Positions 1 to 7,050 of a DNA stretch of 44,628 nucleotides are shown piece by piece. Each line of letters begins with the position of its first letter. Position 1 is the stretch's first letter. The stretch spans positions 1 through 44,628 of the forward strand of contig JAFARC010000074.1 of the NCBI GenBank assembly GCA_019245755.1, written 5' to 3'. Made by a program: the position numbers and the translations under genes. The notes under the pieces are model-generated. The model had not been told where the DNA came from and made no database searches. It saw nothing but the letters and a program-made list of their open reading frames with translations. This DNA is from Mycobacteriaceae bacterium. GTDB lineage: Bacteria > Actinomycetota > Actinomycetes > Mycobacteriales > Mycobacteriaceae.

Positions 1-174
1 CACCTGCAAGGGGTGCTGGTCGCGGTGATCGCGGCGTGGATCGGGCACAAGGACGCCAGCCTGACGGTGCGCCTGTATGCTCACTCCCAGTTTGCTGCAC
101 TGAAGGAGGCCGGAGCGAGTTTGGATCGAGTTGTGAAAATCTGTGACGATGAGGGTCGGGGCCAGGCACGCTGA
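1..174 (+). CDS. tyrosine recombinase (phage-type integrase), C-terminal fragment cut by window edge
   Basis: Only the last 57 residues are in the window; the frame is open from base 1 and ends with TGA at 172-174. Residues 15-28 read GHKDASLTVRLYAH, the typical C-terminal block of tyrosine recombinases: a Gly-His pair followed by the nucleophilic Tyr (residue 26 of the fragment) next to an Ala-His. The stretch before it (VAVIAAWIG) fits the helix that precedes this block in actinobacterial integrases. Such enzymes cut and rejoin DNA at att sites through a covalent phosphotyrosine. The gene ends 30 bp before a tRNA-Gly gene, a classic integration target. I infer it belongs to an integrated element, but whether that element lies upstream or spans the tRNA cannot be seen here. 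Whether the N-terminus is intact is unknown. Confidence 0.72.
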   Translation, partial: HLQGVLVAVIAAWIGHKDASLTVRLYAHSQFAALKEAGASLDRVVKICDDEGRGQAR

Positions 175-204
175 ACAGCGTTTCCGCAGTTTCAAGGCCA
201 CCTT

Positions 205-275
205 GCCGATGTAGTTCAATGGCAGAACATCAGCTTCCCAAGCTGAATACGCGGGTTCGATTCCCGTCATCGGCT
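205..275 (+). tRNA. tRNA-Gly (anticodon CCC)
   Basis: A full cloverleaf folds by eye. The acceptor stem is GCCGATG (205-211) with CATCGGC (268-274), followed by U as discriminator at 275, as usual for glycine tRNAs. The anticodon stem TCAGC/GCTGA (230-234 and 242-246) encloses the loop TTCCCAA, giving anticodon CCC at 237-239. The T arm carries GTTCGATT. CCA is not encoded in full. An integrase gene lies just upstream, and a copy of the 3' end recurs at 2498-2517, so this gene looks like an integration site that still encodes an intact tRNA. Confidence 0.95.
255..274 (+). repeat. attachment-site-like core inside the tRNA-Gly 3' end (first copy)
   Basis: The 20 bases GTTCGATTCCCGTCATCGGC (T loop to end of the acceptor stem) recur exactly at 2498-2517. 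After one mismatch (T275 against G2518) the next five bases, CCGCT, also match. A duplicated tRNA 3' end is the usual footprint of integrase-mediated insertion, so this copy is a candidate attL. The core length is counted from the sequence; the att role is inferred. Confidence 0.7.
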
Positions 276-353
276 CCGCTTCGACCAGCTCAGATGCTGT
301 GCGAACCTTTCGACGGGCCCGGCCAGACACATGACGCCCGCGCGCCACGATGA

Positions 354-482
354 CCGGCGGCGGGGCACATCAAGGACATCGGGCACCTGCTCGGGTACAG
401 TCCCAGCAGCATCACGGGGCGACACTACGGGCACACGTCCGGCGCGACCACGCGGGCCGCTGTCGATGACCATGCCTATGCG
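354..482 (+). pseudogene. second tyrosine-recombinase-like remnant
   Basis: In the frame that opens after the TGA at 351-353, translation from 366 gives [15 protein letters not shown] followed by [10 protein letters not shown]. This resembles the last conserved block of a tyrosine recombinase: a hydrophobic helix, L-G-[HY]-S, about ten residues, then the nucleophilic Tyr in HYGH. There is no start codon and no upstream domain, and similarity fades after about position 440. The frame overlaps the upstream part of the methyltransferase reading frame, which I consider untranslated before 562. If right, this is what remains of the integrase of the small element that lies between the two tRNA 3'-end copies. 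Recognition is by pattern only, and a chance resemblance is possible. Confidence 0.4.
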
Positions 483-561
483 GGCGAGTTTCGGCCGCGG
501 TACGTTCAGGGAACGCGCAGCGCTTCGATTGCCCTTGTTCCTACTGCCACCTGGAGGGACC

Positions 562-1500
562 GTGCCAAATACATCAAACGAAACGCCTACGGCAGCACCT
601 CGTGCGCAGTCCAAGTGGTTGGCCGATTCCGCGACGCGGACTCGCGGGTCGAACACCCAGGAAGTGCAGTTCCACTACGACATCTCCAACGAGTTCTTCA
701 AGTTGTGGCAGGACCCGAACCAGGTCTACAGCTGTGCCTACTTCCAGCGCGATGACATGACGCTCGAAGAAGCGCAGATGGCCAAGATCGACCTGGCGCT
801 CGGCAAGCTGGGCCTGCAACCGGGGATGACGCTGGTCGACATCGGCTGCGGGTGGGGCGCCACGATGATGCGGGCGGTCGAGAAGTACGACGTCAACGTC
901 ATTGGGCTGACTCTGTCGGAGAACCAGAAGCAGCACATCGAGGACTATTGGTTCGCGCAGTCGGACAGCCCGCGCCGCAAGGAGGTGCGACTGCAGCCGT
1001 GGGAGGAGTTCGACGAGCCGGTCGACCGGGTGGTGTCGATCGGGGCCTTTGAACACTTCGGCTTCAACAAGTACGACGACTACTTCAAGAAAACGTTCAA
1101 CTTGATGCCCGACGACGGTGTGATGCTGCTCCACACCATCATCATCCCGAGCGACGAAGAGATCAAAGAACGGCAGCTCCCGCTGACGATGTCGCGGGTC
1201 CGCTTCATCAAGTTCATCATGGATGAGATCTATCCCGGTGGTCGTCTGCCGCTCGCCGCGCAGGTCGAAGAGCACGCCGTGAAGGCGGGGTTCACGGTGA
1301 CCCGGAAACAGCGTCTGCGACCGCACTACGCCAAGACCCTGGACACCTGGGCGGCCAATCTCGAGTCGAAGAAGGACCAGGCCATCGAGATCACTTCCGA
1401 AGAGGTCTACGAGCGGTTCAGGAGGTATCTCACAGGCTGCGCCGACCTGTTCCGCCAGGGCTACACCGATGTTTGTCAGTTCACCTGCCAAAAGGGCTGA
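562..1500 (+). CDS. mycolic acid / cyclopropane-fatty-acid-type SAM methyltransferase (CmaA1/MmaA-like)
   Basis: This 312-residue protein belongs to the mycobacterial family (CmaA, MmaA, PcaA, UmaA) that modifies the meromycolate chain of mycolic acids with a methyl group from SAM. Visible motifs are [10 protein letters not shown] near the N-terminus, YSCAYF, motif I VDIGCGWG for SAM binding, [10 protein letters not shown] carrying the active-site Glu, and MLLHTI with His191, the residue that contacts bicarbonate in the family. The C-terminus ends FTCQKG like CmaA1. The GTG start at 562 follows GGAGGG (553-558); the frame is open further upstream, but that part has no family similarity and overlaps a recombinase remnant. 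The N-terminus is about 20-25 residues longer than usual. A paralog follows 83 bp downstream. Which mycolate it modifies cannot be told from sequence. Confidence 0.88.
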   Translation: MPNTSNETPTAAPRAQSKWLADSATRTRGSNTQEVQFHYDISNEFFKLWQDPNQVYSCAYFQRDDMTLEEAQMAKIDLALGKLGLQPGMTLVDIGCGWGATMMRAVEKYDVNVIGLTLSENQKQHIEDYWFAQSDSPRRKEVRLQPWEEFDEPVDRVVSIGAFEHFGFNKYDDYFKKTFNLMPDDGVMLLHTIIIPSDEEIKERQLPLTMSRVRFIKFIMDEIYPGGRLPLAAQVEEHAVKAGFTVTRKQRLRPHYAKTLDTWAANLESKKDQAIEITSEEVYERFRRYLTGCADLFRQGYTDVCQFTCQKG

Positions 1501-1583
1501 TTCAGCCAAATGGCCCAATGTGTTGTGGAACCAACGGGGTCGATTCGCAGGGACCGCATTGCGCGCTGTCCGGAGGAGATCGA

Positions 1584-2474
1584 TTGACGGTGGCTGACGA
1601 GAGGAAGGGCGCGACCGCAATGCGGCCGAACTTCGAGGAGATCCAGGCTCACTACGATCTCTCCGACGATTTCTTCGGGGCGTTTCAAGACCCGTCGCGG
1701 ACGTACAGTTGTGCGTTCTTCGAGCGCGAGGACATGACGCTCGAAGAAGCGCAGATGGCCAAGATCGACCTGGCGCTCGGCAAGCTGGACCTGCAGCCCG
1801 GCATGACGCTGCTCGACGTGGGCTGTGGCTGGGGCTCGGTGATGAAACGTGCGGTGGAAAAGCACGACGTCAACGTCATCGGCCTGACCTTGAGCAAGAA
1901 CCAGAGCGCGTACTGCCAGCGCGTTCTGGCCGGCATGGATTCCGCCCGTTCCCGCCAGGTGTTCCTGCGCGGGTGGGAGGAGTTCGATGAGCCCGTCGAC
2001 CGCATCGTCAGCATCGAGGCATTTGAGGCGTTCCCGAAGGAACGCTACGCGGCGTTCTTCGAGACGTGCTACCGGATCCTGCCCATCGGCGGCCGGATGG
2101 TGTTGCAGACGATCATGGGCCATCCCCTCAGGCGCTGGCCCGAGATGGGCATCCCGATCACGATGACCGACCTGAAGTTCATGCGGTTCATCGCCAAGGA
2201 GATCTTCCCGGGCGGTGCAGTGCCGTGCGACGAGGACATCATTAAGTACTCGCGGGCCGCAGGGTTTTCGGTGGAGCAGAAGCAGCTTCTCGACGAGCAC
2301 TATGTGCACACCCTCGATATCTGGGCGAAGAACCTCGAAGCCGCTCGCGACGAGGCGGTGGCAGCCACGTCCGACGAGGTATACGAGCGGTACATGAAGT
2401 ACCTGACCGGATGCGCCGACTTCTTCCGCCGCGGCATCAGCGAGCTCGGCCAGTTCACCATCGCGAAGAGCTGA
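1584..2474 (+). CDS. second mycolic-acid-type SAM methyltransferase (UmaA/MmaA4-like mosaic)
   Basis: This 296-residue paralog of the preceding gene has AHYDLSDDFF, YSCAFF, SAM motif LDVGCGWG and a typical tail (YLTGCADFFRRG, then QFTIAKS). Two positions set it apart. The active-site block is SIEAFEAF instead of SIGAFEHF, and the family His after the MVL strand is Gln (codon 2106-2108). As I recall it, MmaA4 (the hydroxymycolate synthase) shares both SIEAF and Gln there, while the EAF...ERYAAFFE stretch recalls UmaA. The product could be hydroxymycolate-like, or the enzyme may be altered or inactive. The TTG at 1584 sits 5 bp after GGAGGAG (1572-1578); GTG 1590 and ATG 1620 are alternatives, the last giving the usual family length. 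A 58-nt stretch (1731-1788) is identical to 754-811 of the first gene. Confidence 0.87.
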   Translation: MTVADERKGATAMRPNFEEIQAHYDLSDDFFGAFQDPSRTYSCAFFEREDMTLEEAQMAKIDLALGKLDLQPGMTLLDVGCGWGSVMKRAVEKHDVNVIGLTLSKNQSAYCQRVLAGMDSARSRQVFLRGWEEFDEPVDRIVSIEAFEAFPKERYAAFFETCYRILPIGGRMVLQTIMGHPLRRWPEMGIPITMTDLKFMRFIAKEIFPGGAVPCDEDIIKYSRAAGFSVEQKQLLDEHYVHTLDIWAKNLEAARDEAVAATSDEVYERYMKYLTGCADFFRRGISELGQFTIAKS

Positions 2475-2497
2475 GAGTCGGTACGCCCCGAACACGC

Positions 2498-2517
2498 GTT
2501 CGATTCCCGTCATCGGC
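2498..2517 (+). repeat. tRNA-Gly 3'-end duplicate, attR-like (second copy)
   Basis: An exact copy of the 20 bases at 255-274, located 23 bp after the stop of the second methyltransferase. The sequence upstream does not form the remaining arms of a tRNA, so this is a 3'-end fragment rather than a second tRNA gene. It marks the probable right border of the inserted segment. Confidence 0.7.
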
Positions 2518-2888
2518 GCCGCTGTTTTCGCAGATGACCCCGGCTTGGCTGGATTGCGCGTCGCGCGGCTCGCAAATGGGCGTATGCATCACCGTCAATC
2601 CGGTGCACTGAGCGCTGATGGTGCGGGAAGCGGATTGACGACCACCGGAGAGCTAACCGTTGGGGGCGCGGCACATACCAGGTGACCAAGGTCCCACATG
2701 CGACGAGTCTTTGTGTAGTTACCTTGTCACGGATGTGCGGCCTAGGCTATCGAAGCGGGGCAAGCGGTCCAATCAAGGCGGTAATCAGCCCACCTGTGGC
2801 TAACTAACGTTCCACCGGGCAACGGACCGCATGTCACTGGGGGCGGGTCCTTCCGTCTCGGTACGTCTGGCATCGAGGGAAGCTGAGG
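2518..2888. other. intergenic region before the whiB-like gene
   Basis: About 370 bp with no convincing coding frame or RNA gene. Its last part must hold the promoter of the WhiB-like gene. TTGTCA (2724-2729) and TAGGCT (2743-2748) look promoter-like, but their 13-bp spacing is too short to call. I see nothing else in it. Confidence 0.5.
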
Positions 2889-3197
2889 ATGACGCAGTTC
2901 ACCATTCTGGCGGCCGAAGACCGCGTTGCGTGGGTGTCGAAGGCACGGTGTCGCTCCGCCGATCCCGAAGCGCTCTTCGTTCGCGGCGCAGCGCAGAAAA
3001 AAGCGGCCGTGATTTGCCGGCACTGTCCCGTCATAGCCGAGTGCCGCGCCGAGGCGCTCGACAATAGGGTGGAGTTCGGCGTGTGGGGCGGCATGACCGA
3101 ACGCGAGCGGCGGGCGCTGCTCAAGCACCATCCCGACGTGGTTTCCTGGGCCGAGTTCTTCGCCAGCCCGCGAAAAAGACAGGCTAAGACCGCCTAA
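2889..3197 (+). CDS. WhiB-family iron-sulfur transcriptional regulator, WhiB4-like
   Basis: A 102-residue Wbl protein. The four cluster-binding cysteines are Cys21, Cys43, Cys46 and Cys52 in the standard C-Xn-C-X2-C-X5-C layout, followed by the turn GVWGG (64-68) and a basic C-terminus (RKRQAK). WhiB proteins bind a 4Fe-4S cluster that senses oxygen or NO, and act with the principal sigma factor or through redox-controlled DNA binding. The blocks AWVSKA, LFVRGAAQ, AVICRHCPV and EFGVWGGMTERERRALLK match my memory of M. tuberculosis WhiB4, but the N-terminus is shorter, and in H37Rv whiB4 sits beside ponA2, not here. It may therefore be an additional WhiB4-like paralog. It stands alone and converges with the glucanase gene. 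Confidence 0.88.
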   Translation: MTQFTILAAEDRVAWVSKARCRSADPEALFVRGAAQKKAAVICRHCPVIAECRAEALDNRVEFGVWGGMTERERRALLKHHPDVVSWAEFFASPRKRQAKTA

Positions 3198-3302
3198 AAC
3201 AGCGACTGAGCTCGTACCTGCGCGACCACGACGGTAGTGGCTGCTCGTCTTCCGCCCGCACCGGCGCCGACAACGAGGACCTTGACGCGGGCAGGTTGTG
3301 TC

Positions 3303-4130
3303 CTACCAGACGCGTATCCAGTCGATGAGCATGTTCGCCGGAAAGGTACCTACGCTTTGGTCACCGCCACCCGGCCCGCCGACCGCCAGACTGAAGACCG
3401 TAGACATCAGGTAGCCCGGCTGGTTGAACGGCCATACACCCTTGATGGGCGCCGCCGGCACACTCAAGTACGGTTTAGCGCCGTCAACGTAGTCCCGCCA
3501 GAAACGGAAACCGGACTCGTCCCATTGGACACGCCAGTTGTGCCAGCCGGCGTCCACCAACTCCGGGATCGATTTCCCCGCCCACGTTTTGCCGTCGGAT
3601 CGTGCGTGGACTGTCGTCCCCGGAGGCCATGCCCCGTTGCCGTACCACTCCACCACGTCGATTTCGCCGTCGGGCAGCGGCTGCTCATTCACCATCCAGA
3701 ACGCCGGCCAGCAACCCGGAGTCAGACAGTCGAATTTCATCCGCGCTTCCCAGGTGTGGCCGATGCCGCCCTGCCAGTTGCTGTGAATTTTGCCGCTGAA
3801 GTATTCGGGGCCTTCCTGGGTGGCGCTGATGACGAGATTGGAGTTGCCGTCGAGGAACACGTTGCGGCGATCGTCGCGCCAATGTCCCACAATCGGCGGT
3901 GTGACCGGCTCGTCCCAGTTGAAAACCGTCCACTTCGAGTAATCGGGGGATGCGCCGGCAGGACCGTCGAACTCGTCCTGGAATATGTAACCCCCGGTAG
4001 CGGCATCAGGCGGCGGCGCGGCGGGCGCTGGCACCCGGCCCGCCGACGGGTTAGCCCGAGCCTCCGGGATGGGGACCGCGGCGGCCAGCAGGCCGATCCC
4101 CGCCATCAACATCATGCTGCGACGATCCAT
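3303..4130 (-). CDS. exported glycoside hydrolase family 16 protein (endo-1,3-beta-glucanase-like, Rv0315-like)
   Basis: A 275-residue GH16 jelly-roll protein. The catalytic signature GEIDVVEWYG spans 155-164, with nucleophile Glu156, helper Asp158 and acid/base Glu161. Trp-rich blocks (CWPAFWMV, GWHNWRVQW) line the usual substrate cleft. The N-terminus MDRRSMMLMAG with a hydrophobic stretch ending near ARANP looks like a signal peptide with a twin arginine, so export, perhaps by Tat, is likely. It would cleave beta-1,3-glucans outside the cell. The ATG at 4128-4130 is chosen because the signal peptide begins there; the frame stays open upstream without family similarity. From memory it matches Rv0315, a secreted antigen-like protein. 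The gene stands alone, convergent with the whiB-like gene. Confidence 0.88.
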   Translation of the reverse strand: MDRRSMMLMAGIGLLAAAVPIPEARANPSAGRVPAPAAPPPDAATGGYIFQDEFDGPAGASPDYSKWTVFNWDEPVTPPIVGHWRDDRRNVFLDGNSNLVISATQEGPEYFSGKIHSNWQGGIGHTWEARMKFDCLTPGCWPAFWMVNEQPLPDGEIDVVEWYGNGAWPPGTTVHARSDGKTWAGKSIPELVDAGWHNWRVQWDESGFRFWRDYVDGAKPYLSVPAAPIKGVWPFNQPGYLMSTVFSLAVGGPGGGDQSVGTFPANMLIDWIRVW

Positions 4131-4354
4131 TTCCGGCACAACTAGACATATAAGCGGCAACGCCCGAGCGGGCGCAACTCCCTGTTGGCGACTTTGGCAA
4201 TCCGAGCCAGCTACGACGCGGTTCGCACCTGCCATGCGGCCGGCGAGCCAGCAACGTTAAATCTCAATCAGGTGAGCACTGACCAGCCGGAACGTCCGGG
4301 CATAATTGGATGCACCGAGCTCAGGAGCGCCGGAGCCGCCACCGATCCGTTGAG

Positions 4355-4732
4355 CTACTCCGACGCGTCCAGCACGCTCACCGCGATGCCATACGGCAGG
4401 AACCGCACTTTGCGGCTAGGGTCGGTGTTGTTCTTGTTCGCGCGCAGCGCGTCCAGTTCGGTCTCGTAGACCTCCTCGACCCTGGCCCCACCATCGGCGT
4501 CGACGCTGTAGACGGCCCAGACCCCGTCGCCGGTCTCACCGGTGGTTTCGGGTTCGCCGCGCCGTGAATACCTTGCGAACTCATCGAACAGCGACGACCA
4601 GCCCGCTCTCTCCCCGGGCAGCGTGATGAACCTGCCGAAGCGGTCGAACGCGTCGCGCAGGCCCTCGCCCGCCTCGCGGACAACCCGCTCGAATTCCTCC
4701 GGATCGATCCCAAACGGCCCGTTCTCGCTCAT
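4355..4732 (-). CDS. conserved mycobacterial hypothetical protein (Rv0313-like)
   Basis: A 125-residue acidic soluble protein without signal peptide or membrane segment. The N-terminal half (GIDPEEFERVVREAGEGLRD) is helical. The C-terminal half (VWAVYSVDADGGARVEEVYE, then LPYGIAVSVLD) alternates in a beta-strand manner. The ATG at 4730-4732 follows AGGAGGG in the leader. It lies 67 bp downstream of the large Pro/Gln-rich membrane protein gene on the same strand, and the same pair exists in M. tuberculosis as Rv0312-Rv0313 (from memory), so the two are probably cotranscribed and functionally linked. No known domain is recognised, and I give no function. Confidence 0.85.
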   Translation of the reverse strand: MSENGPFGIDPEEFERVVREAGEGLRDAFDRFGRFITLPGERAGWSSLFDEFARYSRRGEPETTGETGDGVWAVYSVDADGGARVEEVYETELDALRANKNNTDPSRKVRFLPYGIAVSVLDASE

Positions 4733-4799
4733 CACGGCCCTCCTGTCAGTCGCGCTAACTGCCAGTGTGCGCGCCCTTCGCCTCGCGCGCCACGGCGTG

Positions 4800-6590
4800 T
4801 CAGCGGGATGGCCACCACGGCGCGGGGCCGGCGCCGCTGCTTTGCGTTGGCGGTGAGCTGGTGGCCGTCGAACCGTCGGCGCCGCCGGATTGCCACGGCG
4901 AGTGCTGCGGTGGCTGACTCTGCGGGACTTGCGGCCACGACACCGGCGCCGGCCAACTTTGCTGGGTTGGCGAGGGGACCTGCGTCGGCGGGCTCTGGGG
5001 ATGTTGCGGGTACACCTCGGTAGGCGGGCTCTGCTGCGCGGCCGGTGGGGTTTGCGGCCACTGCACCACCTGGAGCCCGGGCTGCAGTTGCTGCGGTGGT
5101 TGCGCCGCCTGTTGGCGCGGGCCCAGGGGAATCTGCACCCACTGCCGGTCCTGCGGTGACTGGGTGGGCTGCTGCTGCGGTGGCTGTGCCTGAATCCACA
5201 GCGCCGGCGGCCCGAATGGCGACAGCGCAGCGGGCGGGCTTTGCGCGGTGGGGTGAATGACCGGCGGCGGCAGCGGGGTGGCCGCGGGGATCGGGGCGGC
5301 GGGCAACGGCGGCAGCGCGATCGGGGCCGGTGGCGCCGGCGCCTGCGCGGCGGGTGGTTCGGCGGCCACCGGCGCGGCCGCAAGGGGCGGATCTGGTTGC
5401 TTTGCCGCCGGTGGCGGCGCAGCCACCGGCAACACGGGAGAAGCACGCACCACGAGCGACGCCGGGTCGGGCGGTGGCGGCGCGGGCTGCACCTGCGGAG
5501 CCGGCTGCGCCGGCGGAACCGGCTGCTCCTGCGGGGCCGGCTGCTCCTGCGGGGCCGCGGGCCGAGTTTGGATCGGGGCGAGCGCCTGCACAGCGGCGGG
5601 TGGCGGGGCCACGAGGTTTGGCACCGTGGCGTTGATGTCGGGCGGGGCACCCTGATCGACCGTGGGGCGGATGCTGACCGCCAGTGACATCACCAGCGCG
5701 ACAGCGCCTATCACGAACATTCCGGCCACCAGGCTGCCGACCGGAATGAGCAGCTTGGAGCCGGCGCGGGCGTCTTCGGGGTCCGCCGAGTCCTCGCTCG
5801 CCTCGCAATCGATCAGGGCCACTTCGGTGTCGGCGTCCGACAGCCTCATCGGTCGACCCTCGACCGAGGGGTCGGGATCTTGCGAATACGCCAAGCCGGA
5901 TGTCGACGCCTCGAACCCGGGCGCGTTGGCGGCGGCCAGGGCCGCGCCACGGGCAAGGGCCAGCTCGGGCTCCTCGGGAACGATGACCGGCTGTGATACC
6001 CGGCTTTCCAGGGTCGACTTCAGCGAGCGGACATCCGTCGCGGTACCGACAACGAAAATGCCCTGGGGGTGGGAGTCGCCGGCCCGAAGGGACGTGACCA
6101 TCTCGGCCAGCACATCCGCCGGGTCGGCGCCGTCCAAACTGCACGTCCTGGCCTCGACGATCGCCCCGTCGGCGCTGTGGACGACGGACAGCGTCGCGGT
6201 GCCCGGTTTCACCAGAACCACCGCTGTGGTGTCGTAGCCCAACGCCCGGCCGACGGTCTGGGCCAGCGCACCCGCCGCGTTTTGTTCGGAGACCAGCACC
6301 ACGTTGTCGAGACCGCGCGCGGCGATACTGTCGCGCATTGCGGCCGGGTCCGCCTGGTCAACCCATGTCACACCACTGACCACCAAGTGATGGCCGCTGG
6401 AGAGTGCGCTCTGCTGAGTCGCGAGGATCGCGGCGCTCACCTGCTCGGAGGGACTGCCCTTCGGCGCGCCGTCGGCGGCTGCGGTATCGAAGGCCTCGCT
6501 TTCGATGGTGACACCATCGGCCTTCTCACCCTCGAGCAGCACCATACGGACCGTCGTCGCGGTCATCGACACGCCGAGCACGATGTCCAT
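4800..6590 (-). CDS. Pro/Gln-rich membrane protein with N-terminal ATPase-fold-like domain (Rv0312-like)
   Basis: A 596-residue protein. Residues 1-205 form a folded region starting MDIVLGVSMTATTVRMVLLEG, with the 'G-hydrophobic-S/T' rhythm of actin/Hsp70-type phosphate loops, and later a VVLVKPGTATLSVV strand pair that could be the second phosphate loop. One membrane segment lies near 280-305. The remainder is a low-complexity tail rich in Pro, Gln and Ala, including a tandem PAPQEQ repeat. The expected topology is a cytoplasmic N-domain and an extracytoplasmic disordered tail that could cross the peptidoglycan layer. The start ATG 6588-6590 follows GGAGGGG. Role unknown; it is coupled to the Rv0313-like gene. 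The N-domain fold is my inference. Confidence 0.85.
   Translation of the reverse strand: MDIVLGVSMTATTVRMVLLEGEKADGVTIESEAFDTAAADGAPKGSPSEQVSAAILATQQSALSSGHHLVVSGVTWVDQADPAAMRDSIAARGLDNVVLVSEQNAAGALAQTVGRALGYDTTAVVLVKPGTATLSVVHSADGAIVEARTCSLDGADPADVLAEMVTSLRAGDSHPQGIFVVGTATDVRSLKSTLESRVSQPVIVPEEPELALARGAALAAANAPGFEASTSGLAYSQDPDPSVEGRPMRLSDADTEVALIDCEASEDSADPEDARAGSKLLIPVGSLVAGMFVIGAVALVMSLAVSIRPTVDQGAPPDINATVPNLVAPPPAAVQALAPIQTRPAAPQEQPAPQEQPVPPAQPAPQVQPAPPPPDPASLVVRASPVLPVAAPPPAAKQPDPPLAAAPVAAEPPAAQAPAPPAPIALPPLPAAPIPAATPLPPPVIHPTAQSPPAALSPFGPPALWIQAQPPQQQPTQSPQDRQWVQIPLGPRQQAAQPPQQLQPGLQVVQWPQTPPAAQQSPPTEVYPQHPQSPPTQVPSPTQQSWPAPVSWPQVPQSQPPQHSPWQSGGADGSTATSSPPTQSSGAGPAPWWPSR
5521..5556 (-). 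repeat. perfect 18-bp tandem duplication in the Pro/Gln-rich tail
   Basis: The unit GGCTGCTCCTGCGGGGCC (plus strand) occurs twice head to tail (5521-5538 and 5539-5556). On the coding strand it gives two PAPQEQ units. The 18-bp period keeps the frame, so copy number could vary between strains by slippage. Confidence 0.9.
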
Positions 6591-6796
6591 CGGCCCCTCC
6601 AGAAACTCCCTATGAAGATTTCGATCTTCGGAAGCGCTAATTGGACGCTACCCGCCGAAGCTCAGTTTCACCTGCGAATCGATTGACCGTTGTCTGAGCG
6701 GCTGCTGCGACGGCGTCGAATTGATTGCCGGCATTGCGGTTAGCCGGATTGAACTCAGTGACCGGAATGCCCGCCCGGGTAGGCCATACTCCCGGT

Positions 6797-7015
6797 ATGG
6801 CTTTCAAAGTCTGGATCGCAGATGACGATCTCGAGGAATGCGGGGACGGCGACATCTACGAGTTTCTGGCGGGCGGAGTGCTCGCGGTGCATTACGCCAC
6901 CCCGGGTCGCTGGAGCGACTACTACCGGGCGACCGAGTGGAAACATCTCTCCGCCCAACCCAACCACCGGCCAGGGGAGCCGGCCGACACGTCGATCGGG
7001 CCGGAATTCGACTGA
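6797..7015 (+). CDS. small conserved hypothetical protein
   Basis: A 72-residue acidic protein beginning MAFKVWIADDDLEE, with many aromatic residues in the middle (YATPGRWSDYYRATEWKHL) and no membrane segment or signal. It is transcribed divergently from the Rv0312-like gene. I start it at ATG 6797, because upstream residues in the same frame are low-complexity; no clear ribosome site precedes it, so a leaderless transcript is possible. Biased aromatic content and GC-rich third positions suggest a real gene, but I do not recognise a family. Confidence 0.65.
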   Translation: MAFKVWIADDDLEECGDGDIYEFLAGGVLAVHYATPGRWSDYYRATEWKHLSAQPNHRPGEPADTSIGPEFD

Positions 7016-7050
7016 GAGCCCGTCGTCGCCCAGCTGCGGCGGAGCCGGCC

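Larger units (their letters stand above)
255..2517. mobile_element. putative tRNA-Gly-bounded genomic islet carrying two mycolic-acid-type methyltransferases
   Basis: The segment is bounded by two direct copies of a 20-bp tRNA-Gly 3'-end sequence. It contains an integrase-like remnant and two tandem SAM-dependent methyltransferases of the cyclopropane/mycolic acid family. With the intact tRNA at the left and the partial copy at the right, this is the expected product of insertion into a tRNA 3' end. The only better-preserved integrase lies left of the tRNA rather than inside, so either the element's own integrase decayed or successive insertions used the same site. The boundaries are observed; mobility is inferred. 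Confidence 0.5.

Noticed and set aside
331..561. Upstream extension of the first methyltransferase frame to ATG 331
   Set aside because: The extra 77 residues are Arg/Pro/Thr-rich without family similarity, overlap a recombinase-like remnant in another frame, and a good ribosome site precedes GTG 562.
2471..2530. A second tRNA-Gly gene
   Set aside because: Only the T loop and acceptor 3' strand are present; no matching 5' acceptor strand, D arm or anticodon arm precedes them.
4733..5650. Arg-rich extension of the Rv0313-like frame across the Pro/Gln-rich gene
   Set aside because: It is an out-of-frame read of the neighbouring gene; the ribosome site and conserved start are at 4732.
5257..5655. 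A plus-strand Gly/Ala/Cys-rich frame that looks like a PE_PGRS protein
   Set aside because: It is the antisense shadow of the Pro/Gln-rich tail of the minus-strand gene at 4800-6590; CCN and CAG codons read backwards give Gly, Ala and Cys. It has no PE domain.
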